From NCBI GenBank assembly GCA_009885805.1, contig VFJZ01000066.1, forward strand, positions 1 through 42,293: a stretch of DNA of 42,293 nt, given 5' to 3'. The translations under genes were made by a program, and so were the position numbers. This stretch comes from Actinomycetota bacterium. GTDB lineage: Bacteria > Actinomycetota > Thermoleophilia > Gaiellales > F1-60-MAGs149. The notes below the pieces were generated by a model. The model was not told the origin of the DNA and did no database searches. It saw only the letters and a list, made by a program, of their open reading frames with translations. Below, one piece after another: positions 1 through 7,778 of the stretch. The number at the start of each line of letters is the position of its first letter. Positions within the stretch are counted from its first letter, which is position 1.

Positions 1-120
1 CCAGAGAACCAGTCGTGAACACCTGGAACCCTAGGAGCAGAGCGGCGTGCGCACCCCTACCCGACCCACGTCAACCGCAGGAGCGCCAGTTTTCCGCGCG
101 TGCCTCGGCGTTCCGCTGCC
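1..120. other. left edge, no gene recognised
   Basis: This stretch lies downstream of the stop codon of the minus-strand transhydrogenase gene. I see no convincing coding frame, no strong hairpin and no recognisable RNA. Open frames crossing it are arginine/alanine/proline-rich products of GC bias. Confidence 0.5.
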
Positions 121-1380
121 TTACAGCGACTCGCGCAGCACCGCCTCGATCTCGGCCGCGCCGACCTCCAGCGGCGCGCACTGCAGCAGGCGCTGCTGCT
201 TCAGTGCGCCCTCCACCATCACCGGCACGTCGTCGGCGTCGTAGCCGACCTCGCGCAGACCCGTCGGCACGCCGACCGACCGCATCAGCGCCAGCACCGC
301 GTCGCCGAGCGCCGTGCGGTCGTCCCGCTCGACGGGCCGCGCGAGCAGCAGTTCGGCCGCCTCGCGATGCCGATCGGGCAGCGCCGCCTCCGTCATCCGG
401 AACGCCGCCGGCGCCGTGATCGCACACGCCAGCCCGTGCGGCACGAAGCGCGCCTCGCCCGGGTAGCCGGGGGCGTGCCACGCGTGCCGCAGACCCGCGA
501 TCGGATACGAGCAGGCGTGCGGGATGTGGACGCCGGCATTGCCGAAGCCGACGCCGGCCGCCGTGGCCGCCATCATCATCCCGGACCGGGCCTCGAGGTC
601 GGAGCCGTCGGCGACCGCCCGCTCCAGGAAGCGCCCGCACAGCTCGATCGCGTGCCGCACCCAGACATCGGCCAGCGGATGCGACCCCTGGTAGGCCGGG
701 CGGTGCGCCGGATCGGGCGCCGCCTCCCGCGTCGTGAACGGCCGGGACGTGTACGCCTCCGCCGCGTGCAGCAGCGCGTCGATGCCACAGGCGGCGGTCA
801 CGGCCGCCGGCAGGCCGAGCGTCAGGTCGGGATCGACGAGGGCCACGAGCGGCCGCAGGTACGGATGCGAGATCCCGGTCTTCACCTTCTCGTCCGGCAG
901 ATCGAGGATCGCAACGGCCGTGACCTCCGAGCCGGTGCCCGCAGTGGTCGGCACCGCAACCAGCGGCAGGACGGGACCGGGCGGCGGCTTGGCGGCGCCG
1001 ATCGGCGCGTTCACGTAGTCGCGCAGTTCGCCGCCGTGCTTCGCCATCAGCGCACAGACCTTGGCGGTGTCGAGCGCCGAGCCGCCACCGACGCCGATGA
1101 CGCCGTCGTAGCCCCCCGCGATGGCGGCGTCGGCCGCTGCGCGCATCGAGACCTCCGTCGGTTCCCCGGCCGGCACCGCATGCACCTCGACCTCAATCCC
1201 GGCTGCCCGCACGGCTGCCAGCACCGGCTCGTGCAACCCGATCTGCGCGAGGAACGCGTCGGTCACGAGCAGGGCGCGCTTCACGCCGAGCGCGCGCAGG
1301 TGCGCCCCGGCCTCGGTGCTCGCGCCACGACCGAACGCCAGCTTCGGGACGGCCAGAACGGCCACGGTCTCCAGCGTCAC
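121..1380 (-). CDS. iron-containing alcohol dehydrogenase, hydroxyacid-oxoacid transhydrogenase (HOT/ADHFE1) type
   Basis: The 419-aa product is a group III iron-dependent dehydrogenase. The nucleotide motif GVGGGSALDTAK and the metal-ligand segments CGIDALLHAAEAY, GVHIPHACSYPI and FVPHGLACAI are all present. The long insert containing YQGSHPLADVW and the VPHGL stretch match the HOT/ADHFE1 subfamily rather than simple alcohol dehydrogenases or maleylacetate reductases. HOT enzymes move hydride between a hydroxyacid such as 4-hydroxybutyrate and 2-oxoglutarate; the substrate here is unknown. The GTG start at 1380 overlaps the upstream gene's TGA by 4 bp (GTGA), so it is the last gene of the operon and probably translationally coupled. 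The length is normal for the family. Confidence 0.88.
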   Translation of the reverse strand: MTLETVAVLAVPKLAFGRGASTEAGAHLRALGVKRALLVTDAFLAQIGLHEPVLAAVRAAGIEVEVHAVPAGEPTEVSMRAAADAAIAGGYDGVIGVGGGSALDTAKVCALMAKHGGELRDYVNAPIGAAKPPPGPVLPLVAVPTTAGTGSEVTAVAILDLPDEKVKTGISHPYLRPLVALVDPDLTLGLPAAVTAACGIDALLHAAEAYTSRPFTTREAAPDPAHRPAYQGSHPLADVWVRHAIELCGRFLERAVADGSDLEARSGMMMAATAAGVGFGNAGVHIPHACSYPIAGLRHAWHAPGYPGEARFVPHGLACAITAPAAFRMTEAALPDRHREAAELLLARPVERDDRTALGDAVLALMRSVGVPTGLREVGYDADDVPVMVEGALKQQRLLQCAPLEVGAAEIEAVLRESL

Positions 1381-2237
1381 GTCACACCTCGCAGGTTGTC
1401 TTCAAGCCGGTCCCAGTCAGAAGCGCCAAGCACCTCGTTCAGCTCCGAGAACGGCATCATCCGCGGCACGGCCGCCCGCGTCGAGCGGTCACGCATCAGC
1501 GTCGCCGCGAGATCCGCCGTCGAGCCCGCCGCCGCGAACAGCGTCGAGGTCGGATAGATGACGAGCGAGAACCCGAGCTCCTGAAACGCGTCGGCGCCGA
1601 GATCCGGCGTCTTGCCGTGCTCGGAGACGTTCACCATCAGCGGCGCGCCGATGCCGGCGCTGCCGATCCGGCGCAGGTCGTCCTCGGACTGCGGCGCGTC
1701 GACGAAGACGAGCCCGGCGCCGGCCTCGGCGTAGACACCGGCCCGCTCGATCGCGTCATCGAGCCCGAGGACGGCCGCCGAGTCGGTGCGCGCCACGATC
1801 ACCGTCTCCGGCCGGCGCCGCGCACGAAGCGCGGCGCGCAGCTTCACGACCATCTCGTCGACCGGGATCACCTTCTTGCCCGCCATGTGCCCGCAGCGCT
1901 TCGGGAACACCTGGTCCTCGAGCTGCACCGCCGCGACGCCCGCCCGCTCCAGCTCCTGCACGGTGCGGACAACCTGCGGCACCTCGCCGTAGCCGGTGTC
2001 CGCGTCAGCGATCAACGGCAGCGAGCTGGCGTCGACGATCCGCCGCGCATGCTCCACCGACTCGGTCAGGGTCGTCAGGCCGAGGTCCGGCAGGCCGAAC
2101 GCCGAGGCCGCGGCCGCGTAGCCGCCGCGATAGAGCGCCTCGAACCCGGCCCGCTCCAGCAGGCGCGCGGTGAGGGCGTCGTAGGCGCCGGGCGCGACGA
2201 GGATCTCGGGACGCGCGAGCCGGGCCGCGAGCGACAT
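1377..2237 (-). CDS. isocitrate lyase/PEP mutase superfamily protein
   Basis: The 286-aa TIM-barrel protein has the superfamily catalytic loop KRCGH (residues 113-117). The metal-site aspartates are in IADADTGYG (about 77-84), and QLED follows at about 105-108. This set fits 2-methylisocitrate lyase, oxaloacetate decarboxylase and 2,3-dimethylmalate lyase. All cleave or form C-C bonds in short dicarboxylates or tricarboxylates, and sequence alone does not decide among them. The start ATG directly follows the stop of the MaoC gene (TGAATG), and the 3' end overlaps the transhydrogenase start. Position between a hydratase and a hydroxyacid-handling dehydrogenase suggests cleavage of a hydroxylated acid made earlier in the same pathway; that part is inference. 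Confidence 0.88.
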   Translation of the reverse strand: MSLAARLARPEILVAPGAYDALTARLLERAGFEALYRGGYAAAASAFGLPDLGLTTLTESVEHARRIVDASSLPLIADADTGYGEVPQVVRTVQELERAGVAAVQLEDQVFPKRCGHMAGKKVIPVDEMVVKLRAALRARRRPETVIVARTDSAAVLGLDDAIERAGVYAEAGAGLVFVDAPQSEDDLRRIGSAGIGAPLMVNVSEHGKTPDLGADAFQELGFSLVIYPTSTLFAAAGSTADLAATLMRDRSTRAAVPRMMPFSELNEVLGASDWDRLEDNLRGVT

Positions 2238-2753
2238 TCAGACGCCCCACTCCGAGTCGGTGACAGGGAACAGCCCCTGCAGCTGCTCGGCGCCGCGGCG
2301 GTAGACCATGAACGTCCGGCGGAACTCGATCACGACCTCGCGGCGCTGGTTGACGCCGCGGGTGCGGATACCGACGATGCCGACGTGCGGCCGGCTCGCC
2401 GACTCCCGCTTCGAGAGCACCTCGGACTCGGCCCAGAGCGTGTCACCGACGAACACCGGCTTCGGCATGTGGATGCCGTCCCAGGCGAGATTCGCCATCG
2501 CGTTCTCGCTCACGTCGGTCACCGACAGACCCGTTACCAGCGCCAGCGTGAAGGCGGAGTTGACGAGCGGCTTCCCGAACTCCGTCCGCTCCGCGAAGGC
2601 GTTGTTGAAGTGCGACTGGTTCGTGTTCATGGTCAGGTTCGTGAACCAGATGTTGTCGGTCTCGGTCACGGTGCGACCGAGCCGGCTGCGGTAGACATCG
2701 CCGATCTCGAAGTCCTCGAACAGCCGGCCCTGCCAGCCATCGACAACGGCCAT
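2238..2753 (-). CDS. MaoC-like hot-dog fold dehydratase/hydratase
   Basis: The 171-aa product resembles MaoC-family enoyl-CoA hydratases, including 2-methylfumaryl-CoA hydratase-like proteins. Visible family features are the early FEDFEIGDVYRS segment, a TVTETDNIWF helix start with following Asn/His residues (NTNQSHFN), and the PVFVGDTLWAESEVL strand pair. Single-domain MaoC proteins add water across a 2-enoyl-CoA double bond. The start codon shares one base with the stop of the upstream acetamidase-like gene (TGATG), so the two are tightly coupled. Substrate is not readable from sequence. Confidence 0.85.
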   Translation of the reverse strand: MAVVDGWQGRLFEDFEIGDVYRSRLGRTVTETDNIWFTNLTMNTNQSHFNNAFAERTEFGKPLVNSAFTLALVTGLSVTDVSENAMANLAWDGIHMPKPVFVGDTLWAESEVLSKRESASRPHVGIVGIRTRGVNQRREVVIEFRRTFMVYRRGAEQLQGLFPVTDSEWGV

Positions 2754-4270
2754 CAGTCATCTCTCCTCGGTGGGACGTCGTGGAACAGGTCGAGCGGGCA
2801 CAGCGCCGACACGGTCGGGTGCGGTACGTCGACGATCTGCGAGATGCGCAGATCGACGGCCGCCGAGCACAGGATGTACGCCTGCTGCGGCGTCAGCCCG
2901 CGCTCGGCGCCGAGCCAGTCGATCATCGCCAGCACGGCGTTGCGGGCGGCGAGCGTCGCGTCCATCGGCGAGACCGAGCCGTCGTCGCGGAGCGGGAAGC
3001 CGGTCGTGACGACGTGCCGGCGACCGCCGGCCAGGGCCGGCTCCGTCGACTCCACGAGCGGCGTTCGCGGTTGATGCGCCGCGCCGCGCATGACGTCGGC
3101 CCGCAGGCGCACGCGCCCGTGACACTCGACGGCGGTGCCACAGACCTCGCCGTCGCCCTGCGCGAAGTGCACGTCGCCGAGCGACAGCAGCGCACCCTCG
3201 ACATCGACAGCGAGAAAGATCGTCGAGCCGGCCCGGACCTGGCGGACGTCGAGGTTGCCGCCGAGCTCCCGTGGCGGAATCGTGCGCACCGCGGTCGAGG
3301 CGTACGGCTCCGTCGCCGGGACGGCCGACGCCGGCAGCGGCGGCAGCGCTCCGCAGGCCGCCTCCCGCGCCGTCCATTCCGCCAGCCGTGCGTGCGACGG
3401 CGCGACGCCGATGACGCCGACGAACGGATCCGCGGGCACGCGCACACCCGGCATCCGTCCACTCGTGGCGACGCCGTCGCGCAGCGCCCACGTCACGAGG
3501 TACGGATCGGGATACAGGTCGGCGAGGAGGCCGAACCCCGGGATCAGCGCAGTCGAGCCGAAGTCGTCGCAGACGACCTCGAGGATGTCCACGCGCAGGA
3601 CATCGCCCGGGCGTGCGCCGCGGACCGCGATCGGCCCGGTCAGCGGGTGACCGCGGCCGAGGTCGAGGGTCAGGAGATCCCGGTCGAGCGACGTCACCGT
3701 GATCTGCCCGTCGAGGCCGTCGCGGCAGTCGACGGTGATCGTGTCACCCGCGTCGATGGTGATCGCCGGCTCGAGGTCGGGGTGCCAGCGGTTGTGCCCC
3801 GTCTCCGGCAGCTCGACCAGTGGTCGCCGAACCGGTGGCGCCAGCCGGTGGTCGAGGATCGACGCCGCGACGTCGCGCGCGGTCGCCAGCTCCCGCTCGG
3901 TCCAGGTGCGCGGTGCGCGCAGGTCGTGGATCGAGAGGATCGCGACCAGTTCGCCGCCTCGCCGGACCGGCGTGACGATCTGCGCCGCCAGACCGCCGAA
4001 GCGCTCCCTCATCGCGTGGTAGCCGGGATCGTCGGACGCGGCCGCGCAATCCGGCTCGACCACCTGGGCGGCGCCGGCGAGCAGACGAACGACAACCGGC
4101 TGCCGCGTCATATCGAGCCCGGCCACCTCCCGGATCGACGCGACGCCCGGCCCGAGTGCCTCGTGCCGGACCGGGAACACCTCGACTGGGTCGTGCCGGC
4201 GCAGCGTCACGCGCGACGCATCGAGGGCGCCCCGGAGCCGCTCCAGCGCGGCGTCGATCTCCGGGCTCAT
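2753..4270 (-). CDS. GAF domain-acetamidase/formamidase fusion protein
   Basis: I place the start at the ATG at 4270 (MSPEID). It follows a GGAGGAG ribosome site 8 nt upstream; a longer in-frame opening to 4321 runs through the repeated intergenic element. The 505-aa product has an N-terminal GAF-like sensor domain (about 1-145, ending RTWTERELATARDVA). An FmdA/AmdA amidohydrolase follows (about 155-505), with the family segment GDVHFAQGDGEVCGTA near residue 380. The amidase part hydrolyses short amides such as formamide or acetamide in known members. A GAF domain on such an enzyme is unusual and may give ligand control. Its place in a CoA-type operon suggests its substrate is a pathway intermediate or side product. 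Confidence 0.82.
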   Translation of the reverse strand: MSPEIDAALERLRGALDASRVTLRRHDPVEVFPVRHEALGPGVASIREVAGLDMTRQPVVVRLLAGAAQVVEPDCAAASDDPGYHAMRERFGGLAAQIVTPVRRGGELVAILSIHDLRAPRTWTERELATARDVAASILDHRLAPPVRRPLVELPETGHNRWHPDLEPAITIDAGDTITVDCRDGLDGQITVTSLDRDLLTLDLGRGHPLTGPIAVRGARPGDVLRVDILEVVCDDFGSTALIPGFGLLADLYPDPYLVTWALRDGVATSGRMPGVRVPADPFVGVIGVAPSHARLAEWTAREAACGALPPLPASAVPATEPYASTAVRTIPPRELGGNLDVRQVRAGSTIFLAVDVEGALLSLGDVHFAQGDGEVCGTAVECHGRVRLRADVMRGAAHQPRTPLVESTEPALAGGRRHVVTTGFPLRDDGSVSPMDATLAARNAVLAMIDWLGAERGLTPQQAYILCSAAVDLRISQIVDVPHPTVSALCPLDLFHDVPPRRDD

Positions 4271-4358
4271 GCCGTGCGCTCCTCCGGAGCATCGTCGCAC
4301 TGCATTCGCCACCGCACGCAAGGGCCTCCGCTGCGCTCCGGCGGTTGCGTGCTCACGC
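4265..4358 (-). repeat. 94-bp two-hairpin intergenic element, copy 1
   Basis: On the minus strand the element runs from the last codon and stop of the alpha/beta hydrolase gene to the ATG of the GAF-acetamidase gene, exactly filling their 82-bp gap. It differs at only 6 positions from copy 2 at 10790-10883. Hairpin 1 (4314-4352) has an 8-bp outer stem, GCACGCAA with TTGCGTGC, beginning right after the stop codon. Hairpin 2 (4271-4303) pairs a bulged 7+5 bp stem with one mismatch; its 3' arm carries the ribosome-binding site and ends at the start codon. One outer pair of hairpin 1 changes from A-T here to G-C in copy 2, which supports pairing. Confidence 0.85.
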
Positions 4359-5186
4359 CCGGCTCGCCACCCGCTGCAGGAACTCGATCACGACCTGCGC
4401 CGAGAGCTCCGGCAGTTCCATCAGGTTCGTGTGCCCGGAGCCGTCGACGATGTACAACTCGGCGCCCGGGATGGTCTCCGCGATCCAGCGCGCACCCGCA
4501 CCGTCCGGGCCCGCGTCAATCGGCGTCAGGCAGTCCTCGGAGCCGACCATCACCATCGTCGGCGCCGTCACCTTCGGAGCCCACGGGCGGAGGTCCATCG
4601 TCGCCATCGCGTCACACGCTCCGGCAAAGATCGGCACCGAGCAGTTGCGCTCCAGCACTCCCTGAATCACGGGGACCACGCCACGGCCCTGCTCCGTGTC
4701 GAGAAACGCACGCGACAGGCACTTGGTCGCGATCTCCAGCGCCAGCGGCTCGCCGCCCATGCCGTAGGACTCGGCCAGCTTCTTCCATATCTCCCAGTGG
4801 GCGCGCGCCATGTAGTCCGACTTCGCCGACGGGCAGTCGAGGATCAGGCGGTCGACGCGATCCGGGTACTTGCCGGCGAACGCGAGACCGACCATGCCAC
4901 CCATCGAGGTGCCGTGGACATGGCTGCGCTCGACACCGATGTGATCGAGGAGGCCCGCGATGTCATCGGCCCACGTCTCCATCGTGTAGTGCTGTTCCGG
5001 GCGCTCCGACAGACCGTACCCGCGCAGGTCGAACTCGATCACCTTGAAGTGCGGCGTCATCAGCGGTGTCACGAACCCGAAGTTCTCGTGCGCGAAGCCC
5101 GCGCCGCCGATCTGCAGCAGGTGGTCGGTGCCTTCGCCGTGCACGTCGTACCAGATCGTCGCGCCGTTGATCTGTGCTTCCGCCAT
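4353..5186 (-). CDS. alpha/beta-hydrolase fold protein
   Basis: The 277-aa product has the classical fold signature. An oxyanion loop (LLQIGGAGFA) comes first, then strand DLRGYGLS. The nucleophile elbow GTSMGG puts the catalytic Ser near residue 94. The late histidine lies in VDGSGHTNL, with an acidic residue in the MVGSEDCLTP strand. This group includes esterases, C-C hydrolases and lactonases, so the exact reaction is open. The ATG at 5186 is preceded by AGGAGGTTCG, a strong ribosome site. It lies 14 bp after the acyl-CoA dehydrogenase stop and is followed by the repeated 94-bp element. A C-C bond or ester hydrolase would suit a catabolic operon. Confidence 0.88.
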   Translation of the reverse strand: MAEAQINGATIWYDVHGEGTDHLLQIGGAGFAHENFGFVTPLMTPHFKVIEFDLRGYGLSERPEQHYTMETWADDIAGLLDHIGVERSHVHGTSMGGMVGLAFAGKYPDRVDRLILDCPSAKSDYMARAHWEIWKKLAESYGMGGEPLALEIATKCLSRAFLDTEQGRGVVPVIQGVLERNCSVPIFAGACDAMATMDLRPWAPKVTAPTMVMVGSEDCLTPIDAGPDGAGARWIAETIPGAELYIVDGSGHTNLMELPELSAQVVIEFLQRVASRA

Positions 5187-5200
5187 GATCGAACCTCCTT

Positions 5201-6364
5201 CTAGTACGAGCGGGGCATGTCGAGGACGTTCTGGCCCAGGTAGGCCAGGATCAGGTTGTTGTTGACCGGCGCAGTCATGTACAGCCGGGTTTCGCGGAAC
5301 TTGCGCTCAACGTCGTACTCCTCCGCGAAGCCGAAGCCGCCGTGTGTGTCGAGACAGGCGTTCGCCGCCTGCCAGGACGCCTCGGAGGCGAGCAACTTCG
5401 CCATGTTCGCCTCCGGGCCACAGGGTTGGCCGGCGTCGAACAGCGCAGCCGCCTTGCGCCGCATCAGGTCGGCCGCCTCGACCGCGGCGTGCGCTCGCGC
5501 GATCGGGAACTGCACGCCCTGATTGGCACCGATCGGCCGGCCGAAGACCTCGCGCTGCGTAGCGTAGGCCGACGCCTTCTCCACGAACCAGCGGCCATCA
5601 CCGACGCACTCCGCCGCGATCAGGATCCGCTCGGCGTTCATCCCATCGAGGATGTACCTGAAGCCCAGCCCCTCCTCGCCGACGAGCGCGTCGGCGGGCA
5701 GGACGAGGTCGTTGATGAACAGCTCGACGGTGGCGTGGTTCATCATCGTCCGGATCGGCCGCGCCTCGATCGTCGCACCGGCCTCGCGCAGATCGACCAG
5801 GAACGTCGACAGCCCCCACCACCGCTTCTGACCCTCACCGGGTGTACCGGTGCGGGCCAGCAGCAGCATCAGATCGGAGTGCGCGAAGCGCGACGTCCAG
5901 ATCTTCTGGCCGTTCACCAGCCAGGTGCCGTCGGCCTGGCGGTCGGCGCGGGTGCGCAGTGCGAGCGTGTTCGAGCCGGCGTCCGGCTCCGTGACCCCGA
6001 ACGCCTGCAGACGCAGCGCGCCGGAGGCGATCGCCGGCAGGTAGCGATCCTTCTGCGCAGCGGAGCCGTGCTTGAGCACGGTGCCCATGGTGTACATCTG
6101 GGCGTGGCAGGCGCCGGCGTTGCACCCCTGATGATTGATCTCCTCGAGGATCAGCGACCCATCGGCCAGCGTCAGCCCGCCGCCGCCGTACTCCTCCGGG
6201 ACGAGGGCGCCGAGCCAGCCGCCCTCCGTCAGGGCGCTGACGAACGCCTCGGGGTACGCCTGGTCGCGATCGAGCTGCCGCCAGTACTCGCCGTCGAACC
6301 CCTTGCAGAGGTCGGCGACGCCGGCACGAATCGCGTCCTGCTCCTCTGTGAGGTCGAACGCCAC
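5201..6364 (-). CDS. acyl-CoA dehydrogenase
   Basis: The product is about 387 aa and starts at a GTG at 6364 (VAFDLTEEQ). The open frame extends further upstream, but that part lies over the thioesterase gene and is arginine-rich nonsense. The N-terminal helical domain, the FAD-site segments FGVTEPDAGSNT and GQKIWTSRF, and the C-terminal GGFGFAEEYDVERKFRE are typical. The Glu in the last motif is the likely catalytic base. Family members oxidise acyl-CoA to 2-enoyl-CoA using FAD and an electron-transfer flavoprotein. The start lies 5 bp after the thioesterase stop, so the two genes are co-transcribed. Confidence 0.9.
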   Translation of the reverse strand: MAFDLTEEQDAIRAGVADLCKGFDGEYWRQLDRDQAYPEAFVSALTEGGWLGALVPEEYGGGGLTLADGSLILEEINHQGCNAGACHAQMYTMGTVLKHGSAAQKDRYLPAIASGALRLQAFGVTEPDAGSNTLALRTRADRQADGTWLVNGQKIWTSRFAHSDLMLLLARTGTPGEGQKRWWGLSTFLVDLREAGATIEARPIRTMMNHATVELFINDLVLPADALVGEEGLGFRYILDGMNAERILIAAECVGDGRWFVEKASAYATQREVFGRPIGANQGVQFPIARAHAAVEAADLMRRKAAALFDAGQPCGPEANMAKLLASEASWQAANACLDTHGGFGFAEEYDVERKFRETRLYMTAPVNNNLILAYLGQNVLDMPRSY

Positions 6365-6369
6365 GACCG

Positions 6370-6807
6370 TCAGGATGGCAGAAGCGGCGCGAGCGCGGCC
6401 CGGAAGGCGATGGGCACCGGCACCGGCCGGCGTGTGGTGCGATCGACGTAGACGTGCACGAAATGCCCGTCGGCGCAGGCGGTGTCGGCCCCCTCCCGGA
6501 AGAGGCCGATCTCGTAGCGAACGGAGGTGGTGCCGATGTGGGCGACGCGCAGCCCGGCATCCACGACGTCGGGGAATGCGATCGGCGCGTGGAAGCGGCA
6601 AGTGGTCTCGACGACCAGCCCGACGGCGTCGCCGTGCGCGAAGTCGAGGCCGCCCTCGGCTATGAGGTAGCCGTTCACGACCGTGTCGAAGAACGCGTAG
6701 TAGACGACGTTGTTGACGTGGCCGTAGACGTCGTTGTCGTGCCAGCGCGTGGTGATCTGCCGGACGTGGGGGAAGGCGGCCCGATCGGGTGGCGCGGCGC
6801 GGGGCAT
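6370..6807 (-). CDS. acyl-CoA thioesterase, 4-hydroxybenzoyl-CoA thioesterase/YbgC type
   Basis: The 145-aa hot-dog protein carries the HDNDVYGHVNN motif whose Asp is catalytic in the 4-hydroxybenzoyl-CoA thioesterase group, followed by YYAFFDTV. The only ATG giving family length is at 6807; the open frame upstream of it is antisense to the LLM gene. It is the first gene of the seven-gene minus-strand operon. Its start is only 20 bp from the GTG of the divergent LLM gene, so promoters overlap or transcripts are nearly leaderless. The likely role is hydrolysis of a CoA thioester, releasing an acid or recycling CoA. Confidence 0.88.
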   Translation of the reverse strand: MPRAAPPDRAAFPHVRQITTRWHDNDVYGHVNNVVYYAFFDTVVNGYLIAEGGLDFAHGDAVGLVVETTCRFHAPIAFPDVVDAGLRVAHIGTTSVRYEIGLFREGADTACADGHFVHVYVDRTTRRPVPVPIAFRAALAPLLPS

Positions 6808-6827
6808 CGCTGCGATGATAGGCGGCT

Positions 6828-7778
6828 GTGACGGTCGAGTTCGGCATTCAGGGCAGCGGACAGTGGGCGGAGGGCCCGCTCGCGCCCGCCCACTTCCGCG
6901 ATGTCGCGCGCCACGCCGAGGCCCTCGGCTACGACTCCGTCTGGGCCGGCGACCACATCTCCTTCGCGAACCCGATCCTCGACCCGTTCGCCGCACTCGC
7001 CACCTTCGCCGCACACACGGAGCGGATCCTGCTCGGCACGGGCGTGCTGCTGCTCGCGCTGCGGGCACCCGCCCTCGTCGCCAAGCAGGCGGCGTCGCTC
7101 GACTACCTGTCCGGCGGGCGCCTGCTCCTCGGCGTCGGCGTCGGCGGCGAGGGCAGCGGCGACTTTGCAGCGGCCGGCGTCCCGGTCGCCGAACGCGGCG
7201 CCCGGACGGAGGAGGGACTGCGGGTCCTCCGCGCCCTGCTCGGCGGCGGCGCCGTCTCCTTCCACGGACGCTACTCGGACTTCGACGACGTTCGGATCGA
7301 ACCACAGGCTGACCGCACCGGCGGCCCGCCGCTGCTGGTCGGCGGCCGGGCGGAGGCGGTGCTCGTCCGCACCGGGCGCCTCGCCGACGGCTGGCTCGCC
7401 TACATGGTCTCCCCACAGCGCCTGGCCGCCGGACTGGCGACGGCGCGCGCCGCGGCCGTCGCCGCCGGCCGGCTCGCGGAGGAGATCGGCGGCGGCGTGG
7501 TCCTCCCGATCCATGTCGATGCCGACGGCGAGCGCGCGCGGCGACACGTCCGCGAGCACCTGAGCCGGCGCTACGCGCGCCCGTTCGAGGACCACCACGT
7601 CGCGCGCTATACCATCGCCGGCACGCCGGCGGAGGCCGTCGCCCGCATCGGCGAGTACGTCGCCGCGGGCGCGACCCGCATCGTCTTCAACCCGGCCGGC
7701 CCGGCCGGCAGCTACCTCGAGGAGATCGCCGTGCTCGCCCGCTCCGTCGTGACCCCCTGCCGGCAGCTCAGTCCATGA
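6828..7778 (+). CDS. LLM-class (F420-dependent) flavin oxidoreductase
   Basis: The 316-aa product is a luciferase-like TIM barrel. Evidence includes ALGYDSVWAGDH in the second strand, LLGTGVLLLALRAP, LDYLSGGRLLLGVGVG and LLVGGRAEAVL. Such actinobacterial proteins usually use coenzyme F420 and sometimes FMN; the cofactor is inferred from the family. The GTG at 6828 is chosen because it gives MTVEFGIQ, a typical beginning, and because the divergent thioesterase gene begins at 6807. The stop overlaps the ATG of the next acyl-CoA dehydrogenase by 4 bp (ATGA), so the two are translationally coupled. Confidence 0.88.
   Translation: MTVEFGIQGSGQWAEGPLAPAHFRDVARHAEALGYDSVWAGDHISFANPILDPFAALATFAAHTERILLGTGVLLLALRAPALVAKQAASLDYLSGGRLLLGVGVGGEGSGDFAAAGVPVAERGARTEEGLRVLRALLGGGAVSFHGRYSDFDDVRIEPQADRTGGPPLLVGGRAEAVLVRTGRLADGWLAYMVSPQRLAAGLATARAAAVAAGRLAEEIGGGVVLPIHVDADGERARRHVREHLSRRYARPFEDHHVARYTIAGTPAEAVARIGEYVAAGATRIVFNPAGPAGSYLEEIAVLARSVVTPCRQLSP

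Noticed and set aside
100-1557. Long plus-strand frame over the transhydrogenase gene
   Set aside because: The translation is arginine/glycine-rich, has no motif, and lies opposite a gene with complete iron-dehydrogenase signatures.
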